Assembly: GCF_004634195.1 (NCBI RefSeq)
Contig: NZ_SKBP01000011.1
Span: 49,262 to 113,261, forward strand
Source: Flavobacterium salilacus subsp. salilacus
GTDB lineage: Bacteria; Bacteroidota; Bacteroidia; Flavobacteriales; Flavobacteriaceae
Length of the DNA stretch: 64,000 nt
Direction of reading: 5' to 3'
Part shown: in pieces, positions 38,587 through 47,610 of the stretch
How the letters are laid out: each line of letters begins with the position of its first letter
Numbering within the stretch: position 1 is the first letter of the stretch
Program-made: the position numbers and the translations under genes
The notes under the pieces: model-generated
The model's database searches: none
Told to the model about the DNA's origin: nothing
The model's input: only the letters and a program-made list of their open reading frames with translations

Positions 38587-39828
38587 TTAATCATATTTTC
38601 TTTTCTTAAACCAAATATCCGAAAGACTTATATTTACTGTAAATAGATGGTATTTCTCTTCTGTAAGCGTTGTAGTTATTACTCCCCTCTGTCCATAACT
38701 GTAAGATAGATTAAGAAACGAATTAACACTCCTGCTGAGCGGTAGCCCTATGCCTGATGTAACAGCAACATTTTGCACTCTTGCTCCCGCTACCTCCAAG
38801 TAGCCGTTATCGGCATTAAAGCCCAGTCGATACCTTATGCGGTCAAAATAGCTATACCTGTTTTTATTCCTGAAATATTCAAAACCTATTCCTATAAAGT
38901 CTTGGTCTGTAAAACTGCCCAAATTATCTTCCATATTGGCAGCACTCCAAAATGAATGTTTATAATCGGCATTTACCGTAAGGACTTCTTCAAATACATA
39001 TTTAGCACCAATGGTAAACTCGAGCGGGAGTTTAAAACTTGAAATATCTCTGCCTTCGGTATCCTCAACTTGCGCACCATAGTAATTTACTATTTTGTTT
39101 ACCAGCCTGTCCTGCTTGCCTGAGAGCGATACCGGGAGGTTTACTACCGCTGCCACATCTAATTTTTCGTTTACTTTATACTGGGCACCAACACCAAATC
39201 GGATGCCTCTGTAATAACTTTTTTCGTTTATAGACAGGTAGTCGTTATTAATAGTTATCACTTCGGTTTCTTCTATTTTACCAAAGTAATAACTTGCATT
39301 AACGCCCAAGTTGAGCTTACTATTAAATTTTCTTCCATAGGTTAACATGGCATTATTAAGCCCTCCGGAACCTTCTATATCACTGGAATAAACGTCTGTA
39401 TTTCCTTCTACTGTTCCTGTTACGCCCTGTAAAAAATAACCAACATCTGAATAAGGGGACAACGAAAATCCTATTGCCGATTTATCGGTAAGCCCTAATG
39501 CCATGCTGATATTCGAAAAATTATACGTTGTGGTGGTTTTTTGGTCATCAATAGTTGCCATATTATTTTTCTCTCCCTTTATTCCTATATCAAAAAGAAA
39601 TGAGTTTTTAAGGATGCCGGCATATGATGCCGGATTGAGATTATTAAGCTCTGTTTCGCTGGAATAGGCAATACCGCTTTTGCCCAGCGCATTTGTTTTG
39701 CCTACTCCCGCCTCATTTAGCCTGCCTAAACCAAAAAGGGAATAGGGCGAACTTGTTTGGTTGTTTGATTGCGAAAATATTTTGGCAGTACAAAACAGTA
39801 AACTCAGCACTGTTATTTTATTTATCAT
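38587..39828 (-). CDS. Outer-membrane barrel protein partnered with DUF4270
   Basis: The 413-residue product has a signal peptide (MINKITVLSLLFCTAKIFSQ) followed by SSPYSLFGLGRLNEAGVGKTNALG and ELNNLNPASYAG, a pattern shared by FadL/PorV-like barrels of Bacteroidota. Strands run through to the C-terminus (FTVNISLSDIWFKKRKYD). It overlaps the DUF4270 stop region by 11 bases and is its likely translational partner. Function unknown. Confidence 0.82.
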   Translation of the reverse strand: MINKITVLSLLFCTAKIFSQSNNQTSSPYSLFGLGRLNEAGVGKTNALGKSGIAYSSETELNNLNPASYAGILKNSFLFDIGIKGEKNNMATIDDQKTTTTYNFSNISMALGLTDKSAIGFSLSPYSDVGYFLQGVTGTVEGNTDVYSSDIEGSGGLNNAMLTYGRKFNSKLNLGVNASYYFGKIEETEVITINNDYLSINEKSYYRGIRFGVGAQYKVNEKLDVAAVVNLPVSLSGKQDRLVNKIVNYYGAQVEDTEGRDISSFKLPLEFTIGAKYVFEEVLTVNADYKHSFWSAANMEDNLGSFTDQDFIGIGFEYFRNKNRYSYFDRIRYRLGFNADNGYLEVAGARVQNVAVTSGIGLPLSRSVNSFLNLSYSYGQRGVITTTLTEEKYHLFTVNISLSDIWFKKRKYD

Positions 39829-41146
39829 ATATAATATAAGTTAATTCCAGTCTCGATTTATAATCGCTGTTATTTTCGCCGTTTAAAATGAGCCTTTCTG
39901 TTGTAGAATTGAAATGTCGCGGAATAAATGCCAACCCGTAGTTAAGATAGGTACTGTTTGTAATTACCTTTTCTAAAAAGTCTTCGACAGGCACATAAAG
40001 ATATACTTGGTTTACCTCCTCGTTACTATAATCTATATACCCCGCTACTTGGTCCCCTCCTGCGTTATACAATGGCGTAAGTATATCGTTGTTCTGATCC
40101 AGCACATATACATAAAGTGAATCTCCCGGGTACAACTTTTTATTATAATACGTGTTATTGAGTTTCACTTTAAGGTTGGCTTTAAAAATAGAGCCATTGT
40201 TATTGTTTATATACCGAATATCCCGAATGTTGGGAAAGGTAACTTTTGTAGTTATCCCTATGCCTGACTGTATATAGGTTAGGTTGTTTAAGCTTCCGGA
40301 AGAGGACTCGTTTTCCTGACCGCTTACATTTTGTATGGGAGTACCGTTCCTGTCACTCTCTATTTTACTGAAAAACTTTTTATCTGAATCGGATCTGTAG
40401 TTTAAATCCATATACTCACTTTCGGAACTCGACTGGTCCGGAAACGAATAGTATATCCTTATGTAAGTATCTTCAATATTAAAGCCTATTATAGAGGCGT
40501 CTTCGGTATCATCAGGAGCTATTTTCAGCCCTTTAAAATAATCTGTAAACTGCTCTTGGTCGTTAACTATATTACTCTGTATCTTATCAAAAAGGTTTTG
40601 CCCAAAAGCATCCGTAAGTCGTATAGTTAAGGAGTCGTTGCTTATTCTGGGATAAAATGTTTTCTCTCCTATTATAGCGCTGTTCGCCTCCACATCAGAT
40701 GTATTGTAAAAATAACTTTGGTTGTTCCTGAATCGTATCTCTTTGGCAAGCTCTTGTATTTTTATTGTTTTTTGCAGCAGGGTATCGTTATAATAAAACC
40801 CGTCGTACTTTAAACTAACCACGATACTGTCAAAAACAGCCTCCTCGTCCAAACTGTAGGTTGCAGGAGTAAAATCGGCAAAGGCGGTGGCTTTTACTAT
40901 ACCAAAATAAGGGTCGGAATACCGCCCTACCAAAACCCTGCTTTGCCCTTGGTTTACGATACTGTCATACCGAAAAGTACTCATTGTTACTGCAAAGGTA
41001 TCTATGGCTACTACCCTAACATTACTTTCGGTAAAACCAGTGCCGGGGTCATAAGCATCATCAAGTGCATCATTATTACACGATATAAAAATCAATGCGG
41101 TAAATATGGAAAAACAACAAATAATAGGATATAATCTGTTCATCAT
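39818..41146 (-). CDS. DUF4270-family lipoprotein
   Basis: The 442-residue product has a lipoprotein signal (ICCFSIFTALIFISCNNDALDD, cysteine at about residue 23). The DUF4270 features include VLVGRYSDPYFGIVKATAFADF and the C-terminal LILNGENNSDYKSRLELTYI. DUF4270 proteins are surface or periplasmic lipoproteins of Bacteroidota with unknown function. The gene overlaps the downstream barrel gene by 11 bases. It is divergent from the operon at 41366-45346. Confidence 0.88.
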   Translation of the reverse strand: MMNRLYPIICCFSIFTALIFISCNNDALDDAYDPGTGFTESNVRVVAIDTFAVTMSTFRYDSIVNQGQSRVLVGRYSDPYFGIVKATAFADFTPATYSLDEEAVFDSIVVSLKYDGFYYNDTLLQKTIKIQELAKEIRFRNNQSYFYNTSDVEANSAIIGEKTFYPRISNDSLTIRLTDAFGQNLFDKIQSNIVNDQEQFTDYFKGLKIAPDDTEDASIIGFNIEDTYIRIYYSFPDQSSSESEYMDLNYRSDSDKKFFSKIESDRNGTPIQNVSGQENESSSGSLNNLTYIQSGIGITTKVTFPNIRDIRYINNNNGSIFKANLKVKLNNTYYNKKLYPGDSLYVYVLDQNNDILTPLYNAGGDQVAGYIDYSNEEVNQVYLYVPVEDFLEKVITNSTYLNYGLAFIPRHFNSTTERLILNGENNSDYKSRLELTYIIYDK

Positions 41147-41317
41147 AAAAAATTAAACACCGAAAGTACCCTTATTCGTATGTCGTAAAAAAAGATATAT
41201 ATAACTGATATACATACATCTATAAAATGGCTCTTTTAGACTACTAATGCCTTTAATTCAACCCGTAGATAACATTCAGCATTTTGCAGTCTAAAAACAG
41301 GTATTGGTATATTCTTG

Positions 41318-41348
41318 TTTCCAACCCATTAAAATCAAGATATGTTTG
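41318..41348 (+). promoter_or_regulatory. Bacteroidota-type promoter of the Kelch operon
   Basis: TATGTTTG at 41341-41348 fits TAnnTTTG and lies 19 bases after a TTTC at 41318-41321 that could be the -33 element. The first gene starts 17 bases later. Confidence 0.55.
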
Positions 41349-41365
41349 TGTGAAATTTTGTTACT

Positions 41366-42247
41366 ATGTCGAGATTATTTGCTGTTCTGATTTTATTGGT
41401 TTTTGCAATGCAAGGTTATTCACAGGAAACGGCAAGTGCAATAAAATATAATTATAGTGCTTTTTATGATGCTTCCTCAACAACATTAGTAAACCATAAT
41501 GCAGTAGCAAACTTTAAGCAAAACTTCTCCAAAAGCAGTATTGCCTACACCGGCACTTTTAATGCTTATGGTTTTGAATATGCTATGGCTGATGTGCCTT
41601 TTACTGTTGCAGGATTAGAAAATATAAACTCATTAGAGCTTGGTATAACCTACACTCAAAAAACAGGCAACAACTGGAGCATTATAGCTGCTGTTACCCC
41701 CGAGGTTGTTGCCGATTTTGAGAGCGGTATTGCATTAAAGGATATATATCCCGGTTTTTTTGCAGGAGCAGGCTATACAACAAGTGATAAAAAATCGCAC
41801 TTAACTTTTGGAGCAGGATACAAAGGTTATTTTGGTAAATACAGGCTACTGCCCATAGTAAACTTTAGTAGAAAAGTAAACGAAAAACTGTTTTATACTA
41901 TAGGTATTCCTGCCACAAGCCTTAGCTATACCATAAACCAAAAGCACCGTATAAAATCAGAAATTACAGCCGATGGTTTTTACTCCAGAATAAGAGGAGA
42001 TAATTATTTCTATAACATTGGGCAAAGCACCGAACTTAAAATTGATGCCCTGCAAATGGTTATGGTTACGGGAGGTGTTGAGTACAACTATACATCAGAT
42101 GACAACTGGATAGCTTCCTTTAAGGTAGGTCATAACTTATATAACAGTCTTGATGCTATTGACGGGCAGGATAAAAAACATGAAATAGGTTTTAATAATG
42201 ATATAAAAATATCAGTAGGTTTTATATATAATATAAATTTTAATTAA
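41366..42247 (+). CDS. Outer-membrane barrel protein (DUF6268-like)
   Basis: The 293-residue product has a signal peptide (MSRLFAVLILLVFAMQGYSQ). Its alternating strands (YTGTFNAYGFEYAMADVPF, LTFGAGYKGYFGKYRLLPIVNF, cited in part) end in an aromatic-terminated strand (KISVGFIYNINFN), typical of an outer-membrane barrel. It resembles DUF6268. It is the first gene of an operon with Kelch, DUF4907, kinase and regulator genes; only 3 bases separate it from the Kelch gene. Function unknown. Confidence 0.78.
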   Translation: MSRLFAVLILLVFAMQGYSQETASAIKYNYSAFYDASSTTLVNHNAVANFKQNFSKSSIAYTGTFNAYGFEYAMADVPFTVAGLENINSLELGITYTQKTGNNWSIIAAVTPEVVADFESGIALKDIYPGFFAGAGYTTSDKKSHLTFGAGYKGYFGKYRLLPIVNFSRKVNEKLFYTIGIPATSLSYTINQKHRIKSEITADGFYSRIRGDNYFYNIGQSTELKIDALQMVMVTGGVEYNYTSDDNWIASFKVGHNLYNSLDAIDGQDKKHEIGFNNDIKISVGFIYNINFN

Positions 42248-42250
42248 ATT

Positions 42251-43237
42251 ATGAAGAAGTACTTTTTAAGAAAAAATAACACAATACTTTTCGGTTTGGC
42301 GCTATGTGCAACACTTGTAACAGGCTGCTCTGATGATGACAGCTCTACAATAGGCAACTGGGTTACAGGAACCATTTTTGACGGTGCTCCCAGAAGCAGT
42401 GCGGTATCTTTCGTGATAGGTGATTATGGCTATGTAGGAACAGGCTATGATGGGGATGATTACCTTAACGATTTTTGGCAATATGACATTAACGGGGGTT
42501 ACTGGGTACAAAAGGCTGATTTTCCCGGCGAAGGCAGAAGCTCTGCCGTAGGTTTTTCTGTAAACAATTCAGGCTACATTGGCACAGGCTATAACGGTAC
42601 TGATGAGCTGGGCGATTTTTATAAATACAACCCTACGGATAATTCATGGACACCAATAGCCGATTTTGGCGGAACCACAAGACGTGCGGCAGTAGGCTTT
42701 GGTTCGGCTACAACCGGCTATGTAGGTTCAGGTTTTGATGGGGATAACGACAAAAAAGATTTTTGGAAATATAACCCCGATACTGATACTTGGGAAGAGA
42801 TGTTTGGTTTTGGCGGTAATAAAAGAAGAGAGGGTGTAACCTTTGCGATAGGTACTAATGTATATTTTGGTACAGGCTCATCTAACGGGTTGAATGTTGA
42901 TGACTTTTGGGTTTTTGATACCAATACAGAAGTATGGACTAAGCTGAAAGACTTAGACGACAACGATAATTATTCTGTAGAACGGTCCAGTGCCGTAGGA
43001 TTTTCTATAGGTAGTTATGGCTATATTGCAGGTGGCGATGGGAATAGTGTATGGGAGTATGACCCAAGTACTGATGAATGGGATGAAAAGACTAACTTTG
43101 AAGGAACGTTAAGACAGGATGGTACAGCATTTAATACTGATTCTCGAGCATTTGTTTTATTAGGTAAATATGGTAACTATTACTTTGATGATATGTATGA
43201 GTTTAGACCATTTGAAGAATATGACGACGAGGATTAA
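42251..43237 (+). CDS. Kelch-repeat lipoprotein, six-bladed propeller
   Basis: The N-terminus carries a lipobox (ATLVTGCSDDD, cysteine at about residue 26). The rest is six Kelch-like repeats of about 45-50 residues (about 45-320), each with an R-(S/R)-x-x-V-x-F start, a GY-x-G-(T/S)-G glycine run and a closing W. Examples are RSSAVGFSVNNSGYIGTG and RRAAVGFGSATTGYVGSG. Six blades would close a full beta propeller exposed in the envelope. No enzymatic residues are seen. It probably binds a ligand or sugar, and adjacency to a kinase suggests sensing. Confidence 0.9.
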   Translation: MKKYFLRKNNTILFGLALCATLVTGCSDDDSSTIGNWVTGTIFDGAPRSSAVSFVIGDYGYVGTGYDGDDYLNDFWQYDINGGYWVQKADFPGEGRSSAVGFSVNNSGYIGTGYNGTDELGDFYKYNPTDNSWTPIADFGGTTRRAAVGFGSATTGYVGSGFDGDNDKKDFWKYNPDTDTWEEMFGFGGNKRREGVTFAIGTNVYFGTGSSNGLNVDDFWVFDTNTEVWTKLKDLDDNDNYSVERSSAVGFSIGSYGYIAGGDGNSVWEYDPSTDEWDEKTNFEGTLRQDGTAFNTDSRAFVLLGKYGNYYFDDMYEFRPFEEYDDED

Positions 43238-43255
43238 TTTTTAAATTTTATCTTA

Positions 43256-43561
43256 ATGAAATTTTATTATAAAATAGTGCTTATTTTGTTGTTGGTATGC
43301 TCGTGCAATACTAAAAAGGAAAAGGGTTTGCAAAGTGTTGTATATCCTGTAGAAAACGGGTATGGCTATAAAATAACATATAACAACAAAATACTCATTA
43401 ACCAAGCCTATATGCCGGGTATTGAAGGTAATAAAGTTTTTTGCGATAGTATTGACGCTGTAAAAACAGCCAATTTTGTAAGGAAATTAATTGAAAATAA
43501 AAAATCGCCTACTATCACTAAGGCTGATTTGACAGCGCTAAACATAAAAACGAAATGCTAA
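43256..43561 (+). CDS. DUF4907-family lipoprotein
   Basis: The 101-residue product has a lipoprotein signal (MKFYYKIVLILLLVCSCNTKK). The body (VENGYGYKITYNNKILINQAYMPGI, cited in part) has the pattern of DUF4907, small Bacteroidota lipoproteins of unknown function. Its last 7 bases overlap the kinase gene, so translation is probably coupled. Confidence 0.82.
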   Translation: MKFYYKIVLILLLVCSCNTKKEKGLQSVVYPVENGYGYKITYNNKILINQAYMPGIEGNKVFCDSIDAVKTANFVRKLIENKKSPTITKADLTALNIKTKC

Positions 43562-44640
43562 AAAAAATCCCATATCACTTTACTATTGGAGAACAATCCA
43601 TTACGTTCAGGTTTTTCCTGCTGCATTTCTTTTTTTGGCTTTTATTTCTGTTTCTGCCCTTAGCAAATTATTTTGTGGGGAATCGTGATTCCTCGGCTGA
43701 CATATTTATTAAAACTATTTTTTCTTTCGGTATATTTTACCTTAATTATTTCATATTGGTTCCCAGGCTTTTGCTGAAAAGAAAGTTGCTGCTGTATTTT
43801 ATTGTTGTAACTGTTATACTCGTAGTTTTTACTTTCATATTTTCAAACTATTTCGATCATTTTAGCCCCCCTAAAGAGATGAAAGAAATAATAGAGAAGA
43901 GACTACCTCGAATGAAAAAACCGGAGAGAGGACTTTTCTTTATGCGGTTTTTTCCTAATGTGGTAATGATTATATTACACCTTGCCTTTAGTGCAATGTT
44001 TAAAATATATGTAGAATGGAATGATAGTTTTAAAAAACAAAAAGAAGCCGAGACGGAGAAAAAAATATCCGAACTCAACTTTTTGAAAGCACAGCTAAAT
44101 CCACATTTTTTTTTCAATTCGCTCAATACTATCTTTTCTCTGGCGATTAAAAAATCAGATAAAACATCGGTTGCCGTCCTCAACCTATCTGACCTAATGC
44201 GTTATATGCTTTATGAAACCAATAAAGAAGTAGTATTACTTAGCGAAGAGCTTTTGTATATAGAAAATTATATCGAACTGCAAAAGCTTCGCCTCACAGA
44301 GAACAACAAAATAAAATATGAGGTAACAGGAAACCCAAATGGCGTAACAATACCCCCGCTGCTTTTTATTTCGTTTATAGAAAATGCCTTTAAGCATGGT
44401 ATAAGTACAGCAACAAATAGCGAAATTTACATTAAATTTAATATCTCTAAAAAAGAAATAAACTTTTTTATCGTTAACGATATAAATAAACAGCCAAAAA
44501 GCGACGAAGCTTCGGGTCTTGGTATGGAAAATACCCTGAAAAGGATAGCTCTTTATTTCCCGGAAAGTCATACCTTAAAAACGTATGTGGAGGATAACAA
44601 ATTTTATGTTGATTTAAACCTAAAACTTAATGAAGATTAA
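43555..44640 (+). CDS. LytS/YehU-type sensor histidine kinase
   Basis: Inner-membrane kinase with four hydrophobic segments in the first 150 residues, and no extra sensor domain. The phospho-acceptor is H184 in AQLNPHFFFNSLNT; the ATP-binding motif is FISFIENAFKHGIS, and the glycine box is EASGLGMENTLKRI. Length 361 is typical. It overlaps the regulator gene by 11 bases, the usual arrangement for this pair. With no large periplasmic domain, it may sense through its membrane helices or through the lipoproteins upstream. Confidence 0.93.
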   Translation: MLKKIPYHFTIGEQSITFRFFLLHFFFWLLFLFLPLANYFVGNRDSSADIFIKTIFSFGIFYLNYFILVPRLLLKRKLLLYFIVVTVILVVFTFIFSNYFDHFSPPKEMKEIIEKRLPRMKKPERGLFFMRFFPNVVMIILHLAFSAMFKIYVEWNDSFKKQKEAETEKKISELNFLKAQLNPHFFFNSLNTIFSLAIKKSDKTSVAVLNLSDLMRYMLYETNKEVVLLSEELLYIENYIELQKLRLTENNKIKYEVTGNPNGVTIPPLLFISFIENAFKHGISTATNSEIYIKFNISKKEINFFIVNDINKQPKSDEASGLGMENTLKRIALYFPESHTLKTYVEDNKFYVDLNLKLNED

Positions 44641-45346
44641 AACAGTTATAATAGATGACGAACCGCTGGCAATAGATGTTATAAAAAACTATTGCGATAC
44701 CATTTCGGACATCGAAGTTCTTAACTGTTTTACCAATCCTGTAGAGGCAATGGGTTTTATTAATAAAAATCCTGTTGACCTTATTTTTATTGATATCGAA
44801 ATGCCGTTGCTCTCAGGCATTGAGTTTATAGATGCTCTAAAATTAAAATGCCAGTTTATTTTTACCACTGCCTATCCTCAATTTGCGATAGATGGTTTTG
44901 AACTTGAAGCAGCCGATTATCTTATAAAACCCATATCGTATATTCGTTTTTTAAAAGCTTTTAATAAAGTAAACAAAACAAGACAAAATCAATCGTTTAC
45001 CGTAAACACCTCTACATTTACAAGCAATAACGAGGATAATTTTTTGTTTATCAAGTCAGAACACGAAAGTATAAAAGTATTCATCTCCGAAATTAAATAT
45101 ATAGAGGGGCTTAAAGACTATCTTAAAGTCAACTTGAGTAATGGTAAATACATCCTTACCTTATCCAACTTCAGGAACATGATGGATAAACTACCTGAAA
45201 AAACATTCATCAGAGTACATAACTCTTATGTGGTTAACCTCAAGTACATAACCTCCGTACAGCGTAACCGCATAGTGATTGATGAGTATAGAATACCAAT
45301 CAGCGAGTCATACAAAAAGAGTTTTTTTGAACGTATCAATATATAA
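44630..45346 (+). CDS. LytTR-family response regulator
   Basis: An N-terminal receiver domain (about 1-120) has the acidic pair at VIIDDEP and the phospho-acceptor D55 in LIFIDIEMPLLSGIEF. The conserved lysine lies in YLIKPISYIRFLKAF. The C-terminal LytTR DNA-binding domain (about 136-238) begins DNFLFIKSEHESIKVFISEIKYIEGLKDY (cited in part). It is the last gene before the candidate left end of the integrative element, whose boundary lies about 100 bases downstream. Confidence 0.94.
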   Translation: MKIKTVIIDDEPLAIDVIKNYCDTISDIEVLNCFTNPVEAMGFINKNPVDLIFIDIEMPLLSGIEFIDALKLKCQFIFTTAYPQFAIDGFELEAADYLIKPISYIRFLKAFNKVNKTRQNQSFTVNTSTFTSNNEDNFLFIKSEHESIKVFISEIKYIEGLKDYLKVNLSNGKYILTLSNFRNMMDKLPEKTFIRVHNSYVVNLKYITSVQRNRIVIDEYRIPISESYKKSFFERINI

Positions 45347-45447
45347 TTACTCCCGATACTGTCTTGCAATATGACTTGTAAGTCACCAATTATAAAAACT
45401 TGTTGATTTATTTTACTATCTGTAATAGCAATTGCTATCAACTTTAC

Positions 45448-45467
45448 TTTACGATACAAAATTTGCA
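45448..45467. other. Candidate left attachment site
   Basis: TTTACGATACA followed by AAATTTGCA resembles the last codons of mnmE read on the plus strand (TTTCCGATACAGAAATTAGCA at 60199-60219, allowing one gap). It is the mnmE-like end expected if the element inserted there. The match is imperfect. Confidence 0.3.
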
Positions 45468-45559
45468 TTATTTTGAAATTTTCAGCGTTATAAGGGTTCG
45501 TGTGCCAAATGATTGTCAAAAGCTTTGAAAATAGGCGAAAATATTGGTCAAAATATGAA

Positions 45560-46228
45560 CTACTCGTTATGTATTAAAAATCCACTTTTTACATATTTTG
45601 ACAAGTTAATATACAATACAATTATAATTGTAATTAAAGGTAATGCTATTGTCAAAACTGTATTAATTATATGATTTCCTGTTAAATGTATGAGAGTAAA
45701 ATTATATACTGAATGTGAAATCATTACGATAATCCAAATAATCAAACTAATTTGTCCAATCGCAATATTTATTTTTGATGGCGAAAACGCACCGCCTTTT
45801 GTTGTAAAAATACTATCGTTTCTTTGGTCTTTTTGAAATATCATTTCTCCCATAATATTTTCATAAGGAAGATTTATTCTTTTAAAATGTTGATATTCAA
45901 ACTTTGAAATTGCAGACTCATAAACTTCATACCAAGCTTTTGACGCTTTTGCCATTAATATCCATATTACCGAAAAAATTATGCTTATTGAAGACAGTAA
46001 CAAACAAGCAATATTATACTTATTTAGAATATTCACATTATAATTTACTTTGACTAAATCTAACATTAAATATCCGTAGGCAGTAAAGCAAAGGATTAGA
46101 AAAACAGATAAAAAAATAGACCTTTGCCAAAGATTAGAAATTTCCAAATCTCGACATTTATACAATTTGTTAAGTGTATTTATCAAATCCTCTTTTTGAT
46201 ACTTATTTTTGTTTTTTTTACTTGCCAT
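45560..46228 (-). CDS. Four-helix membrane protein downstream of the Dnd module
   Basis: From MASKKNKNKYQ at 46228 the product is 222 residues. Helical pairs are predicted at about 34-55 and 72-95, then 155-178 and 184-205. Between them lies a soluble segment with KASKAWYEVYESAISKFE and, further on, SPSKINIAIGQ. This two-plus-two layout resembles RipA-like membrane proteins, but I cannot confirm the family. The later start is preferred because an upstream start would place the palindrome 46246-46275 inside the coding region. It may be cotranscribed with dndB and is a candidate membrane partner of the module. Confidence 0.7.
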   Translation of the reverse strand: MASKKNKNKYQKEDLINTLNKLYKCRDLEISNLWQRSIFLSVFLILCFTAYGYLMLDLVKVNYNVNILNKYNIACLLLSSISIIFSVIWILMAKASKAWYEVYESAISKFEYQHFKRINLPYENIMGEMIFQKDQRNDSIFTTKGGAFSPSKINIAIGQISLIIWIIVMISHSVYNFTLIHLTGNHIINTVLTIALPLITIIIVLYINLSKYVKSGFLIHNE

Positions 46229-46245
46229 AATATTATTATATGTTG

Positions 46246-46275
46246 TTTTGATAATATCATTTGATATTATCAAAA
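46246..46275. repeat. Perfect 14-base palindrome between dndB-like and membrane-protein genes
   Basis: TTTTGATAATATCA at 46246-46259 and TGATATTATCAAAA at 46262-46275 are perfect inverted arms with a 2-base centre. It lies in the 59-base gap before the membrane-protein start. It has no strong U-run, so an operator is as likely as a terminator. Confidence 0.75.
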
Positions 46276-46287
46276 TTGAATAATAAA

Positions 46288-47610
46288 TTATTCTAAATTT
46301 TTCAATTCTATCAATCTTGAATCATCATTGTTTGAAGGTGGAAAAATTCTTAAACTCATATCTAAATAAAAATATTTCTTTCCTCGTTGATTAAAAGAAT
46401 AGCGGTTAATATTAGAAATATCCATATCTTGAATAAATTTTAAATATTTATCTCTAAATATTATTTTAGACATTTCATAGTTAAGCTTTTCTATATTTCT
46501 TTCTTCTTTTAGAATATCCACCAAAATTTTTAATAATGATTCATATCCAACAGTTGTATGTAAAATATTAGTTGGCTTATTATTTTCTTCAAAATCCCAT
46601 AATCCTTGAAAAATATTTTTTACTTCATAAAAATAGAAAAACATTATATCTGAAATTAAACTATCTCTATCATTAGCATAATATTTTCTAAAAGGTAGAA
46701 ATCTCGTTGAACTTGGATTACGATTTTGTAATTCTTTTCTTTTTTTGTACCTATCGTTTTCTGATTCTCTTAAATTTTCCGAAATTAAATTTACAATAGA
46801 TTTTACCATTGTTGCTTGAGATAAAGGAGGTGTATCATTTTTACTATATGAGGCACCATATAGTTTTATTCTTTTATAGAATGGAGAATTTTTATGTCCG
46901 TTTAGTCTTAAAACTATTTCTAAAGCAGTTTTTTGAGGAGTGTCATCGGTATCTAAACCAAACAAACTATAAACCAAACTTTGTGATACTCTTTTTTGAG
47001 TTCTGTTTATTGTAGAGAATATCATAGCTTGATATTCTAAAGTTTTGTCAATGAAAAATGTAACAACTAATTGAATGTTTAATAAGTCATTTAATCTATC
47101 TTGATAAAAAATTAATTTTTCTTCAAGAGATTCACTTTTATTAGTTCTTAAGTTTTTAATAAGAAAATCTATTTCATTTTTCAATCTCTCAATTGCAATT
47201 TCAATTCCTTTAACTCTATGTTGTCCGTCTATTATAGAAATAAATATATTACCATTCTCTCTTTTTAGTTCAGAAAACACCTTTGGATTAAGTGTAATAC
47301 TAACTCTTTTTCTTTCATCAACAAAATATTCATCAATTACTTCAATAGGAATATGAAGCACTATATTTGTTGGAAAAGTAGCATCAGGGTCATTAATTAA
47401 AAAATCCGCAATTTTTTGAACTCTCGGATTTTCAATATTTCTTTGAATTTGCTCATTATAAATTGGTTCATCATCTTCATCATAACTAACAATGAGGCGT
47501 TTTGTATATTTTGTGAATTTTAAAATTTCTTGAATAGAATATACACCTATTAGAAAATCTTGTTTATTTTGCCTAACAGCAATTGCTTCTATTTTACCAG
47601 TTGTTTCCAT
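46288..47610 (-). CDS. dndB: DGQHR-domain protein, DndB-like
   Basis: The signature SIIDGQHRVKGIE lies at about residue 126-138 of a 440-residue protein starting METTGKIEAIAVRQ. Members of this family include DndB, a repressor of dnd genes in characterised systems. The context (same strand and just downstream of dndCDE) favours the DndB identity, although here it comes last rather than first. The start at 47610 (or 47619) overlaps the membrane-protein gene by 17 or 26 bases, so translation is probably coupled. DGQHR proteins of other systems cannot be fully excluded. Confidence 0.78.
   Translation of the reverse strand: METTGKIEAIAVRQNKQDFLIGVYSIQEILKFTKYTKRLIVSYDEDDEPIYNEQIQRNIENPRVQKIADFLINDPDATFPTNIVLHIPIEVIDEYFVDERKRVSITLNPKVFSELKRENGNIFISIIDGQHRVKGIEIAIERLKNEIDFLIKNLRTNKSESLEEKLIFYQDRLNDLLNIQLVVTFFIDKTLEYQAMIFSTINRTQKRVSQSLVYSLFGLDTDDTPQKTALEIVLRLNGHKNSPFYKRIKLYGASYSKNDTPPLSQATMVKSIVNLISENLRESENDRYKKRKELQNRNPSSTRFLPFRKYYANDRDSLISDIMFFYFYEVKNIFQGLWDFEENNKPTNILHTTVGYESLLKILVDILKEERNIEKLNYEMSKIIFRDKYLKFIQDMDISNINRYSFNQRGKKYFYLDMSLRIFPPSNNDDSRLIELKNLE

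Noticed and set aside
45480..45510. GGGTTCGTGTGCCA near the left element end resembles part of a tRNA T-arm and 3' end.
   Set aside because: No acceptor, D-arm or anticodon arm could be placed upstream, so no tRNA or tRNA fragment is supported.
46288..47610. DGQHR protein as part of a deazapurine (Dpd) system instead of Dnd.
   Set aside because: The neighbours are DndC, DndD and a DndE domain, and no DpdA-like tRNA-guanine transglycosylase gene is present in the window.
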